The notes under the pieces: generated by a model
The model's database searches: none
What the model was told of the DNA's origin: nothing
The model's input: the letters and a program-made list of their open reading frames with translations, nothing else
Program-made: the position numbers and the translations under genes
Shown: piece by piece, positions 16,357 through 25,037 of the stretch
How the letters are laid out: each line of letters begins with the position of its first letter
How positions within the stretch are numbered: position 1 is the stretch's first letter
From: Terriglobus aquaticus
GTDB taxonomy: Bacteria > Acidobacteriota > Terriglobia > Terriglobales > Acidobacteriaceae
Direction: 5' to 3'
DNA: 64,000 nt
Assembly (NCBI RefSeq): GCF_025685415.1
Contig: NZ_JAGSYB010000001.1
Location: forward strand, 2,666,001 to 2,730,000

Positions 16357-17078
16357 ACGAGCCAGAGGAGCGGACGCCCGCGGACGATCGCCTGGACGCT
16401 GTGCTGACGGCGCTGGGAACGGCACGGCCGGAAGACGGGCTGGAACAGCGCCTGGCGCGTCGACTGGCACAGGTGCCCGGACGAGAGACTACGCCAGCAC
16501 GCTGGGTACGCTTTCGCCCTGCCCTGACGCTTGCGAGCGCGGGTGTGCTGGCCGCTGTCGCTCTCGCAGCACTGCTGGTGAATGCGCCGCGTCAGCCCGA
16601 CGAGCGTAGTTCGGCAAAGTCGCCGAGCATGCCTCGCGCTAATTCACTCTGGGTTGCAGTGCCAGAACCTGCTCCTGTGATTTCGCCGAAGGATGCGGAG
16701 CGCAAAGAGAAATGGCCGCACGTCGCGACTATGCACCAGCCGCAAGCTTCGGTGTTGACCGCAAACGCATCGACGAGCGCCAGGGGCTCGGCCGACGAGG
16801 CGAGTTTCCCCGCGCCGAAGATGCTACTGACCGAGCAGGAGCGCCTGCTGTTGCGTGTTGCGCACCGCAACGATCCGGAAGAGATTGCGATGCTCGACCC
16901 GGTGCAGCGCGACCTTACACTGGCGCGAGAGCGTGCGGAGTCAACGAAGTTCTTCGCACCGGAGCCACTGTCACCGGAGATGCAGCAGGAAATCAAGGCA
17001 GCCCTACGTTCGCAATACGTAAACACGCCGCCACCCCCCGAGTTAGCGGACTCAACCAGTGACAGGAGCACACGATGA
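16353..17078 (+). CDS. Single-pass membrane protein, probable anti-sigma factor
   Basis: This is a 241-residue protein with a cytoplasmic N-terminus (1-50), one membrane helix (about 55-76, ASAGVLAAVALAALLV) and a proline/serine-rich periplasmic region. No zinc-binding HxxxCxxC motif was found, so it is not a ZAS-type anti-sigma. The assignment rests on topology and on translational coupling to the upstream ECF sigma and the downstream secretin-like gene. The segment LTEQERLLLRVAHRNDPEEIAMLDPVQRD is predicted helical and periplasmic. Function is inferred from position only. Confidence 0.7.
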   Translation: MNEPEERTPADDRLDAVLTALGTARPEDGLEQRLARRLAQVPGRETTPARWVRFRPALTLASAGVLAAVALAALLVNAPRQPDERSSAKSPSMPRANSLWVAVPEPAPVISPKDAERKEKWPHVATMHQPQASVLTANASTSARGSADEASFPAPKMLLTEQERLLLRVAHRNDPEEIAMLDPVQRDLTLARERAESTKFFAPEPLSPEMQQEIKAALRSQYVNTPPPPELADSTSDRSTR

Positions 17079-17893
17079 TACTTTCCAAGGCAGTGCAGCG
17101 TAACACCATCTTCTTTCTTAGCCTTGCAGTCCTGTTCGGCTCGCCTTTGGCGCCAACGCTGCAGGCTCAGGCCCCTTCTGCGCATGCATCGGGATCAGCA
17201 GCCGAAGCAGGCAGACCAACATCTACCACGCCCACCGAACAGGCGGAGCGTTTTCGCACCAGCAGCGTGGATCGCGAATACAAACTTAGGTATGCGCCGA
17301 ATAACATCGATCAGAACGAAATAGTGACGGCTCTCCGCAACATAGTTGAACCGCAGACCAAGATATTCCTGGTGCCGAGCTCGGGAATGATCGCGGTACA
17401 TGGTCCGGAAGATGTCCAGTCGACAGTCCGCGCGCTGCTCAACGCCCTAGACCGGCCTCATTCGCGCTATCGGATCACCTACACGCTGACTGAATTGGAT
17501 GGCACACGCAAATTGGGCGTGCAGCACTTCAGCGTGGTCGCGAACTCCGGACAGAACACCGTATTGAAACAGGGGAGCCGCATCCCGATCCAAGTCGGCA
17601 ACTCCGGCAGTTCGCTGCCGAACGCCACCCAGATCCAGTACATAGACGTCGGTATGAACTTTGAAATCATGGTCAGTGAAATTGAAGGCGGCGCCGTTCT
17701 GAGGAGCAAGGTGGAACAGACGAGTACCGCTCCTGACACTTCGGGCTCGAACCCCAACCCAATTATCCGGCAGACGGACCTGGAAGGCACAACCACTCTG
17801 TTGACTGGCAAGCCGGTGATGTTTGGGTCCATCGACGTTCCGGGAAGCACGCACCACTTCGATGTTGAAGTGCTGCTCGAACCGGCCAGCTGA
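17075..17893 (+). CDS. Secreted secretin-N-like domain protein
   Basis: This 272-residue protein has a signal peptide (1-32, ending LQAQA). Residues ~65-130 (YKLRYAPNNIDQNEIVTALR, then KIFLVPSSGMIAVHGPEDV) match the alternating alpha/beta pattern of secretin N1/N-type ring domains such as those of GspD or PilQ. Residues ~135-270 are beta-rich, with GSRIPIQVG and VGMNFEIMV resembling the start of a secretin C domain. The protein is far too short to form a full outer-membrane secretin pore. Coupling to an ECF sigma/anti-sigma pair by an ATGA overlap suggests it acts as the periplasmic sensor or target of that system. Confidence 0.65.
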   Translation: MILSKAVQRNTIFFLSLAVLFGSPLAPTLQAQAPSAHASGSAAEAGRPTSTTPTEQAERFRTSSVDREYKLRYAPNNIDQNEIVTALRNIVEPQTKIFLVPSSGMIAVHGPEDVQSTVRALLNALDRPHSRYRITYTLTELDGTRKLGVQHFSVVANSGQNTVLKQGSRIPIQVGNSGSSLPNATQIQYIDVGMNFEIMVSEIEGGAVLRSKVEQTSTAPDTSGSNPNPIIRQTDLEGTTTLLTGKPVMFGSIDVPGSTHHFDVEVLLEPAS

Positions 17894-17968
17894 GTGGGCG
17901 TTTCGAAGCTGTTGGATCGCTCCTGCTTAGAACCTTCATGAGTCCGGCGTGCGCTGGGCCACGGACGC

Positions 17969-20900
17969 CTAGTTCACCTGCAACGTCAGCGTTGCAGAGC
18001 GGCTGAGCGTCGCTCCATTCGCATTGGCCACAGCCTGCACCGTCAGAGTGGTCACACCAGCGGGAGTGCCGGTCGAGGTCGGCGGAGTCGAGCTCAGCGG
18101 CGATGCTCCCGTGCCGGAGATGCCGGTGCCGCAGCTGGCGAGAACCGACGTCGCAACAAAGAACAACAGAACTGCCAGCAGGTTAAGCACTAAGTGTTCC
18201 CGGCGACGCCGCACCAGGGCGAGCATAGGCAAGGTCAGCACTGCGGCCCCAGCAGCCCTGAACTCGGAGGTTGAGTGCGCAGTGGTCGTCACTGTCACTG
18301 TCACGGGGACCGCGGAACTGCCGGGCGTCGCTGCCGCCGGACTGACGGTACAGGTCGCGCCCGCCGGAGCGCCGCTGCACGTCAGCGTTACGGACAACGG
18401 AAGCCCGGCGCTGCCAGGTGTCAGCACCAGCGCGGCCGTGTTGCCGGTGCTGGCGCCCGCGGCAACGGTGATGCCACCTGTGCCCGATGCAACGAGGGTG
18501 AAGTCAAGGATGCTCAACGGGACGATCACCGATGCGGACGCCAAGTTCGCATCGCCGGAGTAGGTCGCCGTGAGGGTGTGCGCGCCACCGGGCAAAGCTG
18601 GAACCGTGACGGTGGCGTTGCCACTGCTGAGCGCCACCGAAGCGAGGGTGTTCCCGCCTTCCTGCAGCAGCACCGTTCCGGTGGGCGTAGCGTTGGCCGC
18701 GCTCACCGAGATGCTTAGCTGTGCAGTTGCACCGGCCAGCAGCGTCGCCGGTCCGGAGACCGCAAGCGTCGCCACCGACCTCGTCGCGCTCACCGTAACC
18801 GCATTCGATACGGTCGGCAGGTACGCGGTGTCGCCACTGTACGCAACCGTGTAGTTATGAGTTCCGGCTGAAACCCCGGCGACGGAAAACGTGGCCGAAC
18901 CACCGGTCAGCGGAAGGGCGGCAAGCGTGGTTGCGCCTTCGCGCAGGGTAACGGTGCCCGTGGCGGTGACTGCCACCTGTCCGTGGCCCACGACTACAGT
19001 CAGGCTCACCGCGCCGCCCGCCGCCACCGCTGTCGCCGAGGTGCTCAGAGTTGCGGTGGTCGCCGCCTGTGCAAGGCTTACCACTGCCGCCGCGGACGTC
19101 GAGCCGGTAAAGTTTGCGTCGCCACCATAAACCGCGGTGATGCTGTGGCTGCCCGCCGCCAGCGTAACCAGGAACGGAGCGGTGCTGCCGGTGCCGTTCA
19201 CCACTGCAGAGCCCAGAGCGGTTCCACGGTCGAAGAAGGTGACCAACCCGGTCGGCGCCGGAGATCCTCCGCTGAACGAAACAGTCGCCGCAAGACTCAA
19301 CGGAGTGCCCGGTAAGGCGGACGCCGGAAGACTTGTAAGCAGGGTCGCAGTCGACCGCGCAGACGACGGCGGCTGGGTGACGATCGGGGTAGATGGCGGA
19401 GCCGACACGGTGCCCACATTCAGCAGCCCAAGCGGCAGCTCCGCGCCGTAGGTGGTGCTGGCAAACAGCGACCGCAGCCCCGCCGTGGGAAACGACAGGT
19501 TGAGCGTGAGCGTGTAGGTGCTGCCGTTGACGTCGAGACCGCTGCCGTTGCCGGACAGCGTGCAGCCGGAGGTGCTCAACGTACCACTACCCGCGGCGAT
19601 CCCGGCCGTGTACGCCTCCGTGGTGGGGTCAAGCAAGAAGAACTGAGGCTGCCCGGAAGAAAGATCAGCGGCAACCGTACATGTCGGCGCCCCCGCTGCG
19701 GTGGCGTCCAGTTCCACCGTGCCGAGGTCGGCAACACCAGACGAATCCTGCAGTGTGAGCGACAGAGCGATGCTGCTGCCGGGTTCGACGGACGGGTTTG
19801 CGGGTGACAACGCCACCACGTTTGCACCGTTGCCAAGCTGCAGCACGCGCGCGCTGCCACGGCCCACGCTGAAGTAAGTAGACCGCTGACCCATGCCGGT
19901 GTTTGGTGCGGCCGTCCAGGTGAACGAGCCGTTGCCGCTGCCGGAGGTGGTTCCACTCAGCGTCATCCAGGCGGCATTACTGCTGGCGCGCCACGTGCAG
20001 GTCGACGGGGCTGTGACCGCGACCGTGCCACTGTCACCGGCGGCCGCGATCGGGCCCGTCGGCGCGCTGAACGTTGCACAGTTGCTGTCGTACTGCACGG
20101 AAACACTCAGCCCGGCAGAGGTGATGCTATTGACGGTGAGAGACAGCGGCGAATACGGGTCGCTCCAGCGGACACCGGGAGTGAGCGCGCCATCGGCGAA
20201 GTTGTTGCCCGGACCCGTCGGAGTCATGTCGATTTGGTAGGTCTTCCCGTGATCGCCATAGCCGTTCTGGTAGTGCACAACGGCACCGCTGGAAGCATTC
20301 TGCCCCGGTACCGCGGCCAGGTTTGCCGCGTCAAACGGGGTACCACCGTCCCGGTACTCCAGCCACATCCACGACGACGAAGCCGGGTCGCGTAGGATGC
20401 GCAGAGCTCGCAGGCTGGTACTGCCGGAGGATGGTGCAGATGCGGGTTCGATCGTGAAACTCCCCGCAGTGGTGACCGTGCCGAGAGCGCTATAGGACCC
20501 ATTAGACGGGATCCAGCCGAGCAAGTCGGCGCGGTGCTCGGCCGAGTACGGCCCAGGACCGGTGGACCATGGATTCCCCATCACGGAAAAGCGATCGCCG
20601 TACTCGGTGTCCACGGCGGTAATGGCACCGGTCGCGGTGGTCGCACTCGAGCCGCCCACCACGCCGGGGTTCGTGGCCTGGAAGTCGATGGGTCCCAGCG
20701 AGATCGCACCGAAGTCCAGCGTGTTCGCGTGGTTCAACCCCAGGTTGTGACCAAGCTCGTGGGCCAGGCTCGCCCACACGCCGGTGCGGCTGGTATAGCT
20801 AGTCACGATCGGCATCCAGACCACCGAGTACGGGTGCGGAACGATCGTGTCTCCGGAGTTGCAGCCGATATCCGCCAAGCCGCCGTACGCACAACTCGAT

Positions 20901-21901
20901 GCAGGAAAGCCGAGAACAATCCGCGTGTAGCGTGAAAGGTCGATCGTGTTGGAAGCCAGCGTGAGCGCGGCCGAGCGCATGGCCAGGTAATCCGCGCAAC
21001 CGTAGGTTTGGGGCAGAGTCAGCGGACCGTAGACATCCACGGTGTCGGAGGTGCCGCCGGAAGTCATCTCGGACCACAGGCTGTTGACCGAGTTGCCGGA
21101 TCCGGCGATCGCCTGTTGCCACCATGCTGCCGTTCCGTAGCTGCCGGGGAACGCTGGCGTGTTGTTCGGGAACTGGAGCAGGAGGACCGCTGTCTTTTGC
21201 GTTCCGGTCGTAGAACAGGTGAGTGTCGTGTTCGATGCCGGAACCGCCTCAGCCTGTAGAGCCGCAGAGCGCCGCAAAGCCGGCTGAAACTCAGCAGGGC
21301 TGACAGGCGTGATGAGCTCGGCGGCCAGATCGGAACCAAGCTGGATGCCCGCAACCGTGACCCTGCGATGCACCAACGCGCCCAGACGCAAAGACGCCGA
21401 GGCATGCACGGCAACCTGCGCGCCGGTCGTTGGGTCGTGCAGGACAACGACGCGTTCGCCTGCGTTGTGTTCGAAGTCGTCCACCTGGACGGCGGCCAGA
21501 TCGCCCGCGACTGCCGCCTCGTGTTCCAGCAGGTCGAGGTTGTGGGGGTCCGTTGCGATGAGCCGGTTGACGACCGCTTCCGGCAGCATGACCGAGCGAA
21601 CCTCTTCCGGGTGCGTTGCCATCAACTGGCGCACGAGCTGCGCACGCTGCTGCAGGGACACAGTTGCGGTGTCGCGGTCAGTCGCCGCGGGCGCGCCTGC
21701 CAACCTGGGAGTGGGCGGGGTGCCCAGAAGACCCTGATTGATCGAGAGAATGGCTTGCGCCGCTTCAGACATTTCCGGCGCCGCAGCCTGGCCGCAGTCA
21801 ATCTCTGCCCGCGCGTGCGCCGGCCAGATGGAAGCAAGCAGCACGGCGAGCACACTGGCTGCGCGGCACGCCGCTGCCCTGCTCTTCATAAACGACGGCA
21901 T
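17969..21901 (-). CDS. Large secreted M11-like metalloprotease with Ig-like repeats
   Basis: This 1310-residue protein has a signal peptide (1-32), a helical propeptide-like region (~40-225) and a metallopeptidase domain (~230-480). The zinc motif HELGHNLGLNH at 381-391 is of gametolysin/metzincin type. A beta region ~610-690 resembles a BACON domain (CTWRASSNAAWMTLSG). Residues ~695-845 are cohesin-like. Three Ig-like repeats (~860-1150) each start with a TATL- or VATL-type strand and end in a YSGD/YGGD motif. A further beta domain leads to an arginine cluster (RRRRE), a membrane helix ~1220-1245, then a cysteine and a Ser/Thr-rich stretch that stays outside. It probably degrades extracellular protein. 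The start could also be M5. Confidence 0.82.
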   Translation of the reverse strand: MPSFMKSRAAACRAASVLAVLLASIWPAHARAEIDCGQAAAPEMSEAAQAILSINQGLLGTPPTPRLAGAPAATDRDTATVSLQQRAQLVRQLMATHPEEVRSVMLPEAVVNRLIATDPHNLDLLEHEAAVAGDLAAVQVDDFEHNAGERVVVLHDPTTGAQVAVHASASLRLGALVHRRVTVAGIQLGSDLAAELITPVSPAEFQPALRRSAALQAEAVPASNTTLTCSTTGTQKTAVLLLQFPNNTPAFPGSYGTAAWWQQAIAGSGNSVNSLWSEMTSGGTSDTVDVYGPLTLPQTYGCADYLAMRSAALTLASNTIDLSRYTRIVLGFPASSCAYGGLADIGCNSGDTIVPHPYSVVWMPIVTSYTSRTGVWASLAHELGHNLGLNHANTLDFGAISLGPIDFQATNPGVVGGSSATTATGAITAVDTEYGDRFSVMGNPWSTGPGPYSAEHRADLLGWIPSNGSYSALGTVTTAGSFTIEPASAPSSGSTSLRALRILRDPASSSWMWLEYRDGGTPFDAANLAAVPGQNASSGAVVHYQNGYGDHGKTYQIDMTPTGPGNNFADGALTPGVRWSDPYSPLSLTVNSITSAGLSVSVQYDSNCATFSAPTGPIAAAGDSGTVAVTAPSTCTWRASSNAAWMTLSGTTSGSGNGSFTWTAAPNTGMGQRSTYFSVGRGSARVLQLGNGANVVALSPANPSVEPGSSIALSLTLQDSSGVADLGTVELDATAAGAPTCTVAADLSSGQPQFFLLDPTTEAYTAGIAAGSGTLSTSGCTLSGNGSGLDVNGSTYTLTLNLSFPTAGLRSLFASTTYGAELPLGLLNVGTVSAPPSTPIVTQPPSSARSTATLLTSLPASALPGTPLSLAATVSFSGGSPAPTGLVTFFDRGTALGSAVVNGTGSTAPFLVTLAAGSHSITAVYGGDANFTGSTSAAAVVSLAQAATTATLSTSATAVAAGGAVSLTVVVGHGQVAVTATGTVTLREGATTLAALPLTGGSATFSVAGVSAGTHNYTVAYSGDTAYLPTVSNAVTVSATRSVATLAVSGPATLLAGATAQLSISVSAANATPTGTVLLQEGGNTLASVALSSGNATVTVPALPGGAHTLTATYSGDANLASASVIVPLSILDFTLVASGTGGITVAAGASTGNTAALVLTPGSAGLPLSVTLTCSGAPAGATCTVSPAAATPGSSAVPVTVTVTTTAHSTSEFRAAGAAVLTLPMLALVRRRREHLVLNLLAVLLFFVATSVLASCGTGISGTGASPLSSTPPTSTGTPAGVTTLTVQAVANANGATLSRSATLTLQVN

Positions 21902-22128
21902 TGTGGGGGCGGACCTCGTCGTATACCGTATCGGCGGCAGCCGACGTTACCAAGCATGGCACGTCTGCCCGCCGGGGAACGGGAATCTTGACGGGGATAC
22001 ATACAACCTTCGTGCCATTCCAGATGAGCAGGCGCTAATCCCGGAGGGGAATCGAAGGTGAACTGGCGTCTGCGGAAGGCGAGACGCACCGATCTCGGAC
22101 AGTTACACCCGCAGTATTTGGTGGGGTA

Positions 22129-23190
22129 CTAAGAGACCGGCGCAGCTTCTAGCGAGGTGCTCGCCGCAACCCTGCGCATGGCCGACTCGATGTGCCGATT
22201 TACGTCTGCCTCGGCGAACTCGCTGGCGACTCGGATCGCGTTCAGGATGGCGCAATCATTCGAGGATCCATGGCCGATGATGCAGGCGCCACGAACACCC
22301 AGCAGAGGAGCGCCGCCGAACTCGGAAGGATCCAGCTTCTTCTTGAAATTACGGAACGCCCTGCGGCTGAGCAGGGCGCCCACCTGGCTCGTGATGGTGG
22401 ACTTGAGCGTGTCTTTCAGAGAATCGCTGACCATACGGCCAAGACCCTCGATCGTCTTCAGCGCCACGTTGCCGACAAACCCGTCGCACACGGCTACATC
22501 GCAGTGGCCGTTGAACAGGTCGCGACCTTCCACATTGCCAAGAAAGTGGTAGAGGTGCTCGCCATGAAGCGCGCGTAGCAAGGGCAGAGTTTCGCGCGAC
22601 AGCGCATTGCCTTTGCTGTCCTCCTCGCCGATGGAAAGCAGGCCCACGCGCGGTTTGGCAACGCCCAGCACATTGCGCGCATAAATCTGCCCCATCAGGG
22701 CGGACTGCACCAGGTTGTGCGGGTCGGAATCGACGTTGGCGCCAACATCCAACAGAACGCATGGGGTTCCGCGGCCGTTCGGCAGCACCGTTGCGAGGGA
22801 GGGGCGGTCGACGCCCTCCAGCGTGCCCAAGACCATCTTGGCCGTGGCCATGGCGGCGCCGGTATTGCCGGCAGTGACGAAACCGCGGGCCTGTCCATCG
22901 CGCACCAGCTTCAGGCCCACGCGCATGGACGAATCTTTTTTGGAGCGAACGGCCTGGGCAGCCTTCTCGTCCATGCCAATCCATTCGGAGGCATGCACAA
23001 CATGGATCGGCAGACGATCGCCGCCCGGCGACTGCGCGAGGTACTGCGACAGCGCCGGCTGCAGCCGCTCTCGCGGACCCACCAGGTGAATGCGAACCGG
23101 AAACTGACGCGCTGCCTGCACGGCGCCGCGGATCTCTGGCTCCGGCGCACGGTCAGACCCCATGCCGTCCAGAACGATGTCGGTCAGCAT
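22129..23190 (-). CDS. plsX: Phosphate acyltransferase PlsX
   Basis: This 353-residue enzyme converts acyl-ACP and phosphate to acyl-phosphate, the donor for glycerol-3-phosphate acylation by PlsY. It starts at ATG 23190 with the family opening IVLDGMGSDRAPEPEI. Further family segments are GFVTAGNTGAAMATAKMVLG, LLDVGANVDSDPHNLVQ and GNVEGRDLFNGHCDV. It closes with LLGVRGACIIGHGSSNDCA. An upstream ATG at 23292 would add 34 residues with no homologous sequence. It follows yceD and rpmF on the same strand, the conserved order in bacteria. The usual fab genes do not follow; a metalloprotease gene does. Confidence 0.96.
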   Translation of the reverse strand: MLTDIVLDGMGSDRAPEPEIRGAVQAARQFPVRIHLVGPRERLQPALSQYLAQSPGGDRLPIHVVHASEWIGMDEKAAQAVRSKKDSSMRVGLKLVRDGQARGFVTAGNTGAAMATAKMVLGTLEGVDRPSLATVLPNGRGTPCVLLDVGANVDSDPHNLVQSALMGQIYARNVLGVAKPRVGLLSIGEEDSKGNALSRETLPLLRALHGEHLYHFLGNVEGRDLFNGHCDVAVCDGFVGNVALKTIEGLGRMVSDSLKDTLKSTITSQVGALLSRRAFRNFKKKLDPSEFGGAPLLGVRGACIIGHGSSNDCAILNAIRVASEFAEADVNRHIESAMRRVAASTSLEAAPVS

Positions 23191-23343
23191 GGGATGCTCC
23201 ACGGGTTCACAGACGGATGATTCCGGCGGAAGGACGCAAGTGCCATGAGATGGATTTCCGCGTGGAAGCGGAAAGCAACTGCTCCGCCCCACAAGGCGGA
23301 GACAGCCTGCATCGGACGACCGCTTGCGCTCACCTCAGCCAGA

Positions 23344-23529
23344 CTAGACTTCAGCCCGAGCAGGCGTAACCGCGCGACCCTTGTACTCGCCGCACTTGGG
23401 GCAGGCGTGATGCGGCAGCTTGCGCTCATTGCAGTTCGGGCAGATGTTGCTGTTCGGCGCGGTCAAGAAGTCGTGCGAGCGGCGCTTGGCGGTGCGCTGC
23501 TTGGAATGGCGGCGCTTCGGATTCGGCAT
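23344..23529 (-). CDS. rpmF: 50S ribosomal protein L32
   Basis: This 61-residue basic protein begins MPNPKRRHSKQRTAKRRSHD, the classic L32 N-terminus. It keeps both zinc-binding CxxC pairs (CPNC and CPKC) separated by ERKLPHHA. It sits between yceD and plsX as in most bacteria and is read from the same strand. A GC-rich hairpin (23282-23301) lies between it and plsX and may be an attenuator or processing site. Confidence 0.97.
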   Translation of the reverse strand: MPNPKRRHSKQRTAKRRSHDFLTAPNSNICPNCNERKLPHHACPKCGEYKGRAVTPARAEV

Positions 23530-23634
23530 GGCGGTTCCCTTTCAACGGCAGCCCGACCCTGCGCACGAACGCGCTCCGGGTCTGCTGGTGCGAGCAAACT
23601 GGTAACGACCTGCCTGCAAACGATGCCGTGCCCG

Positions 23635-24177
23635 CTAATTGGCGGGAAAACCCTGCAGAGCGTGCCAGCGGGAGTCCACTTGCTTGGACTCACAGTCGCA
23701 ATCACGCTCGTTCCGGTTTCCGCCGCAGTGCGGACACAGACCTTTGCAGTCTTCGCGGCAGAGAGCGCGCTCCGGCAGGGTCAACAGCACCTGCTCACGC
23801 ACGACATCCTCCAGCGAAAGGCCGCTCTGTTCATAATACCCGATTTCTGTCTCCGCTTCGGTGATCGCGCGTTCGCCGAGGTTCGCGTCCGTTCCGGACG
23901 GCCGGAAGATCAGGTCGAAGCTCTCTGAGACGTGCTGCGGAATGGGCTTGGCGCATCGGGCACAGATTGCCTGGAACTCGCCCTGCAGATTGCCGCGCAG
24001 GCGGATGTCGAGGACAACGTCTTTCGGTCCCCGGTGCTCCTCAATGCGCTCGGCGCGGCCCTGGATGTGAAGCGGGCCGACCTGTTCCAGATCGAGCGCG
24101 TAGTCGATAGCACCGGGCTCGAGGGTCTGGTCGATGTCGAGCGGGTCGGGGTAGAGATCTTCGGGGGTGATGCGCAT
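23635..24177 (-). CDS. yceD: DUF177/YceD family protein, 23S rRNA accumulation protein
   Basis: The protein is 180 residues from ATG 24177 (MRITPEDLYPDPLD). The central CARCAKPIPQ pair and the C-terminal LCREDCKGLCPHCG motif are diagnostic of DUF177. A further CDC follows, so four or more cysteines may bind zinc. YceD homologues are needed for normal 23S rRNA levels, and the gene almost always precedes rpmF, as here. An ATG at 24216 would add 13 residues. Confidence 0.93.
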   Translation of the reverse strand: MRITPEDLYPDPLDIDQTLEPGAIDYALDLEQVGPLHIQGRAERIEEHRGPKDVVLDIRLRGNLQGEFQAICARCAKPIPQHVSESFDLIFRPSGTDANLGERAITEAETEIGYYEQSGLSLEDVVREQVLLTLPERALCREDCKGLCPHCGGNRNERDCDCESKQVDSRWHALQGFPAN

Positions 24178-24320
24178 TGCTCTTCCAGTATCGGCCTGCC
24201 GGGGCCTCATTGGCAAAGCCGGAATGCGTCGCTTCTACAAAAACTCATAGGACGATCCACCGGATCGCTGCGGATTCTGGAAGGGCGGGGTCTTCGCCAG
24301 AATTCAAGTCACACATTCCT

Positions 24321-24355
24321 AAATGCTTAGCATTTGGCACGCGAGGTGCAATAAC
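24321..24355 (+). promoter_or_regulatory. Promoter with palindromic operator for the candidate RNA
   Basis: TTAGCA (24327-24332) and AATAAC (24350-24355) are 17 bases apart, and a TGC directly before the -10 makes it an extended -10. The -35 lies inside the perfect palindrome AAATGCT-T-AGCATTT (24321-24335). Transcription would begin near 24361-24363. Confidence 0.5.
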
Positions 24356-24360
24356 GGTTT

Positions 24361-24550
24361 GCGGGAAGTGCGTGCGGATAGGTACTGCTGCCAGATGCAG
24401 ACCAATGCACGGTAAGACAGGTCCAGCTACTACGGTCGAGTTCCCGCCCGAAACGAGGCGAGGCCACCGGAGGATGGAAGCAACAATCCTTTTGGGAGGC
24501 CAGTGACTGGCTATTCGAAAAGCGCCACCGGGCCCGGTGGCGCTTTTCTG
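24361..24550 (+). ncRNA. Candidate structured small RNA (~190 nt)
   Basis: No open frame of note is present. GCGGGAA (24361-24367) pairs with TTCCCGC (24441-24447). Inside, GTGC (24368-24371) pairs with GCAC (24407-24410), and GGTaCTGC pairs with GCAG-ACC in a hairpin at 24381-24403. Further hairpins occur at 24499-24511 (GCCAGT-G-ACTGGC). The RNA would end in a 30-base perfect palindrome followed by CTG, with T4 in the stem. The predicted transcription start falls on the first base of the closing stem. Six GGA triplets are present. It matches no RNA family I recognise; 6S, tmRNA, RNase P and SRP RNA consensus elements are absent. Existence and boundaries are predictions. Confidence 0.45.
24518..24547. 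terminator. 30-base perfect palindrome, bidirectional terminator
   Basis: AAAAGCGCCACCGGG is followed directly by its exact complement, giving A-rich and T-rich ends on both strands. It would terminate the candidate RNA on the plus strand. Confidence 0.75.
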
Positions 24551-25037
24551 CTGTGAAGGTACGGTCGTGAGCCGTTCCGGCAGCTCTGCTTTGGCCAGCC
24601 ACTTGCCAAGAACCGCGACTCTGCCGTACTATGTGGGCAACAGAGGAAGAAGCCGCTGCAGCCAGGCCCAAAGGCCGCCGGCGGGACTCCTCCAACAGGC
24701 CACATGTAGGTGGCAACGCACACATCAGAAGGTGTTTAGGTAACGCAAGCGGGCCAGTGTGCCCGCCGGGAGTACACCGGAATCCGGTCGCCGGCAGAAT
24801 CTATCGCTAGGCAGACCACCGACACGCCAACCTTTTCTCGCTCGGCTCAGGGAACCCCAACCAGACCATGGTGCGAGCCGGTCTTTGGCATCGGACGATC
24901 CTTCTCCGGCTGGGAACCCGTATTGCAGTTGAAAGAAAGCAGCTCCTGAAGCAAAGTCCCGGCCGGATTGTCGCGATGTCTCCCCGTTCAGCGGATGAGA
25001 GACGGCAGGTTCGGACCGTTCCGAAGAAAGAAGAAGC
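24551..25037 (+). other. Gene-free stretch, probable long leader of the 25038 gene
   Basis: No supported reading frame lies in these ~490 bases. A hairpin cluster is visible: GCGGGC (24749-24754) with GCCCGC (24761-24766), and GCCGG (24765-24769) with CCGGC (24791-24795) enclosing ACCGGA-A-TCCGGT (24776-24788). The first two pairings overlap and are mutually exclusive alternatives. They may regulate the downstream gene, or belong to a separate RNA. No promoter could be placed with confidence. Confidence 0.35.

Noticed and set aside
24361-24447. tRNA-like reading of the GCGGGAA/TTCCCGC stem
   Set aside because: The stem has acceptor length, but there is no D-arm consensus, no T-loop in the right place and no anticodon arm.
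24741-24760. String CGCAAGCGGGCCAGT resembling part of E. coli 6S RNA
   Set aside because: Only this short part matches. The complementary closing ends and central bubble of 6S RNA could not be found around it, so it is treated as chance.
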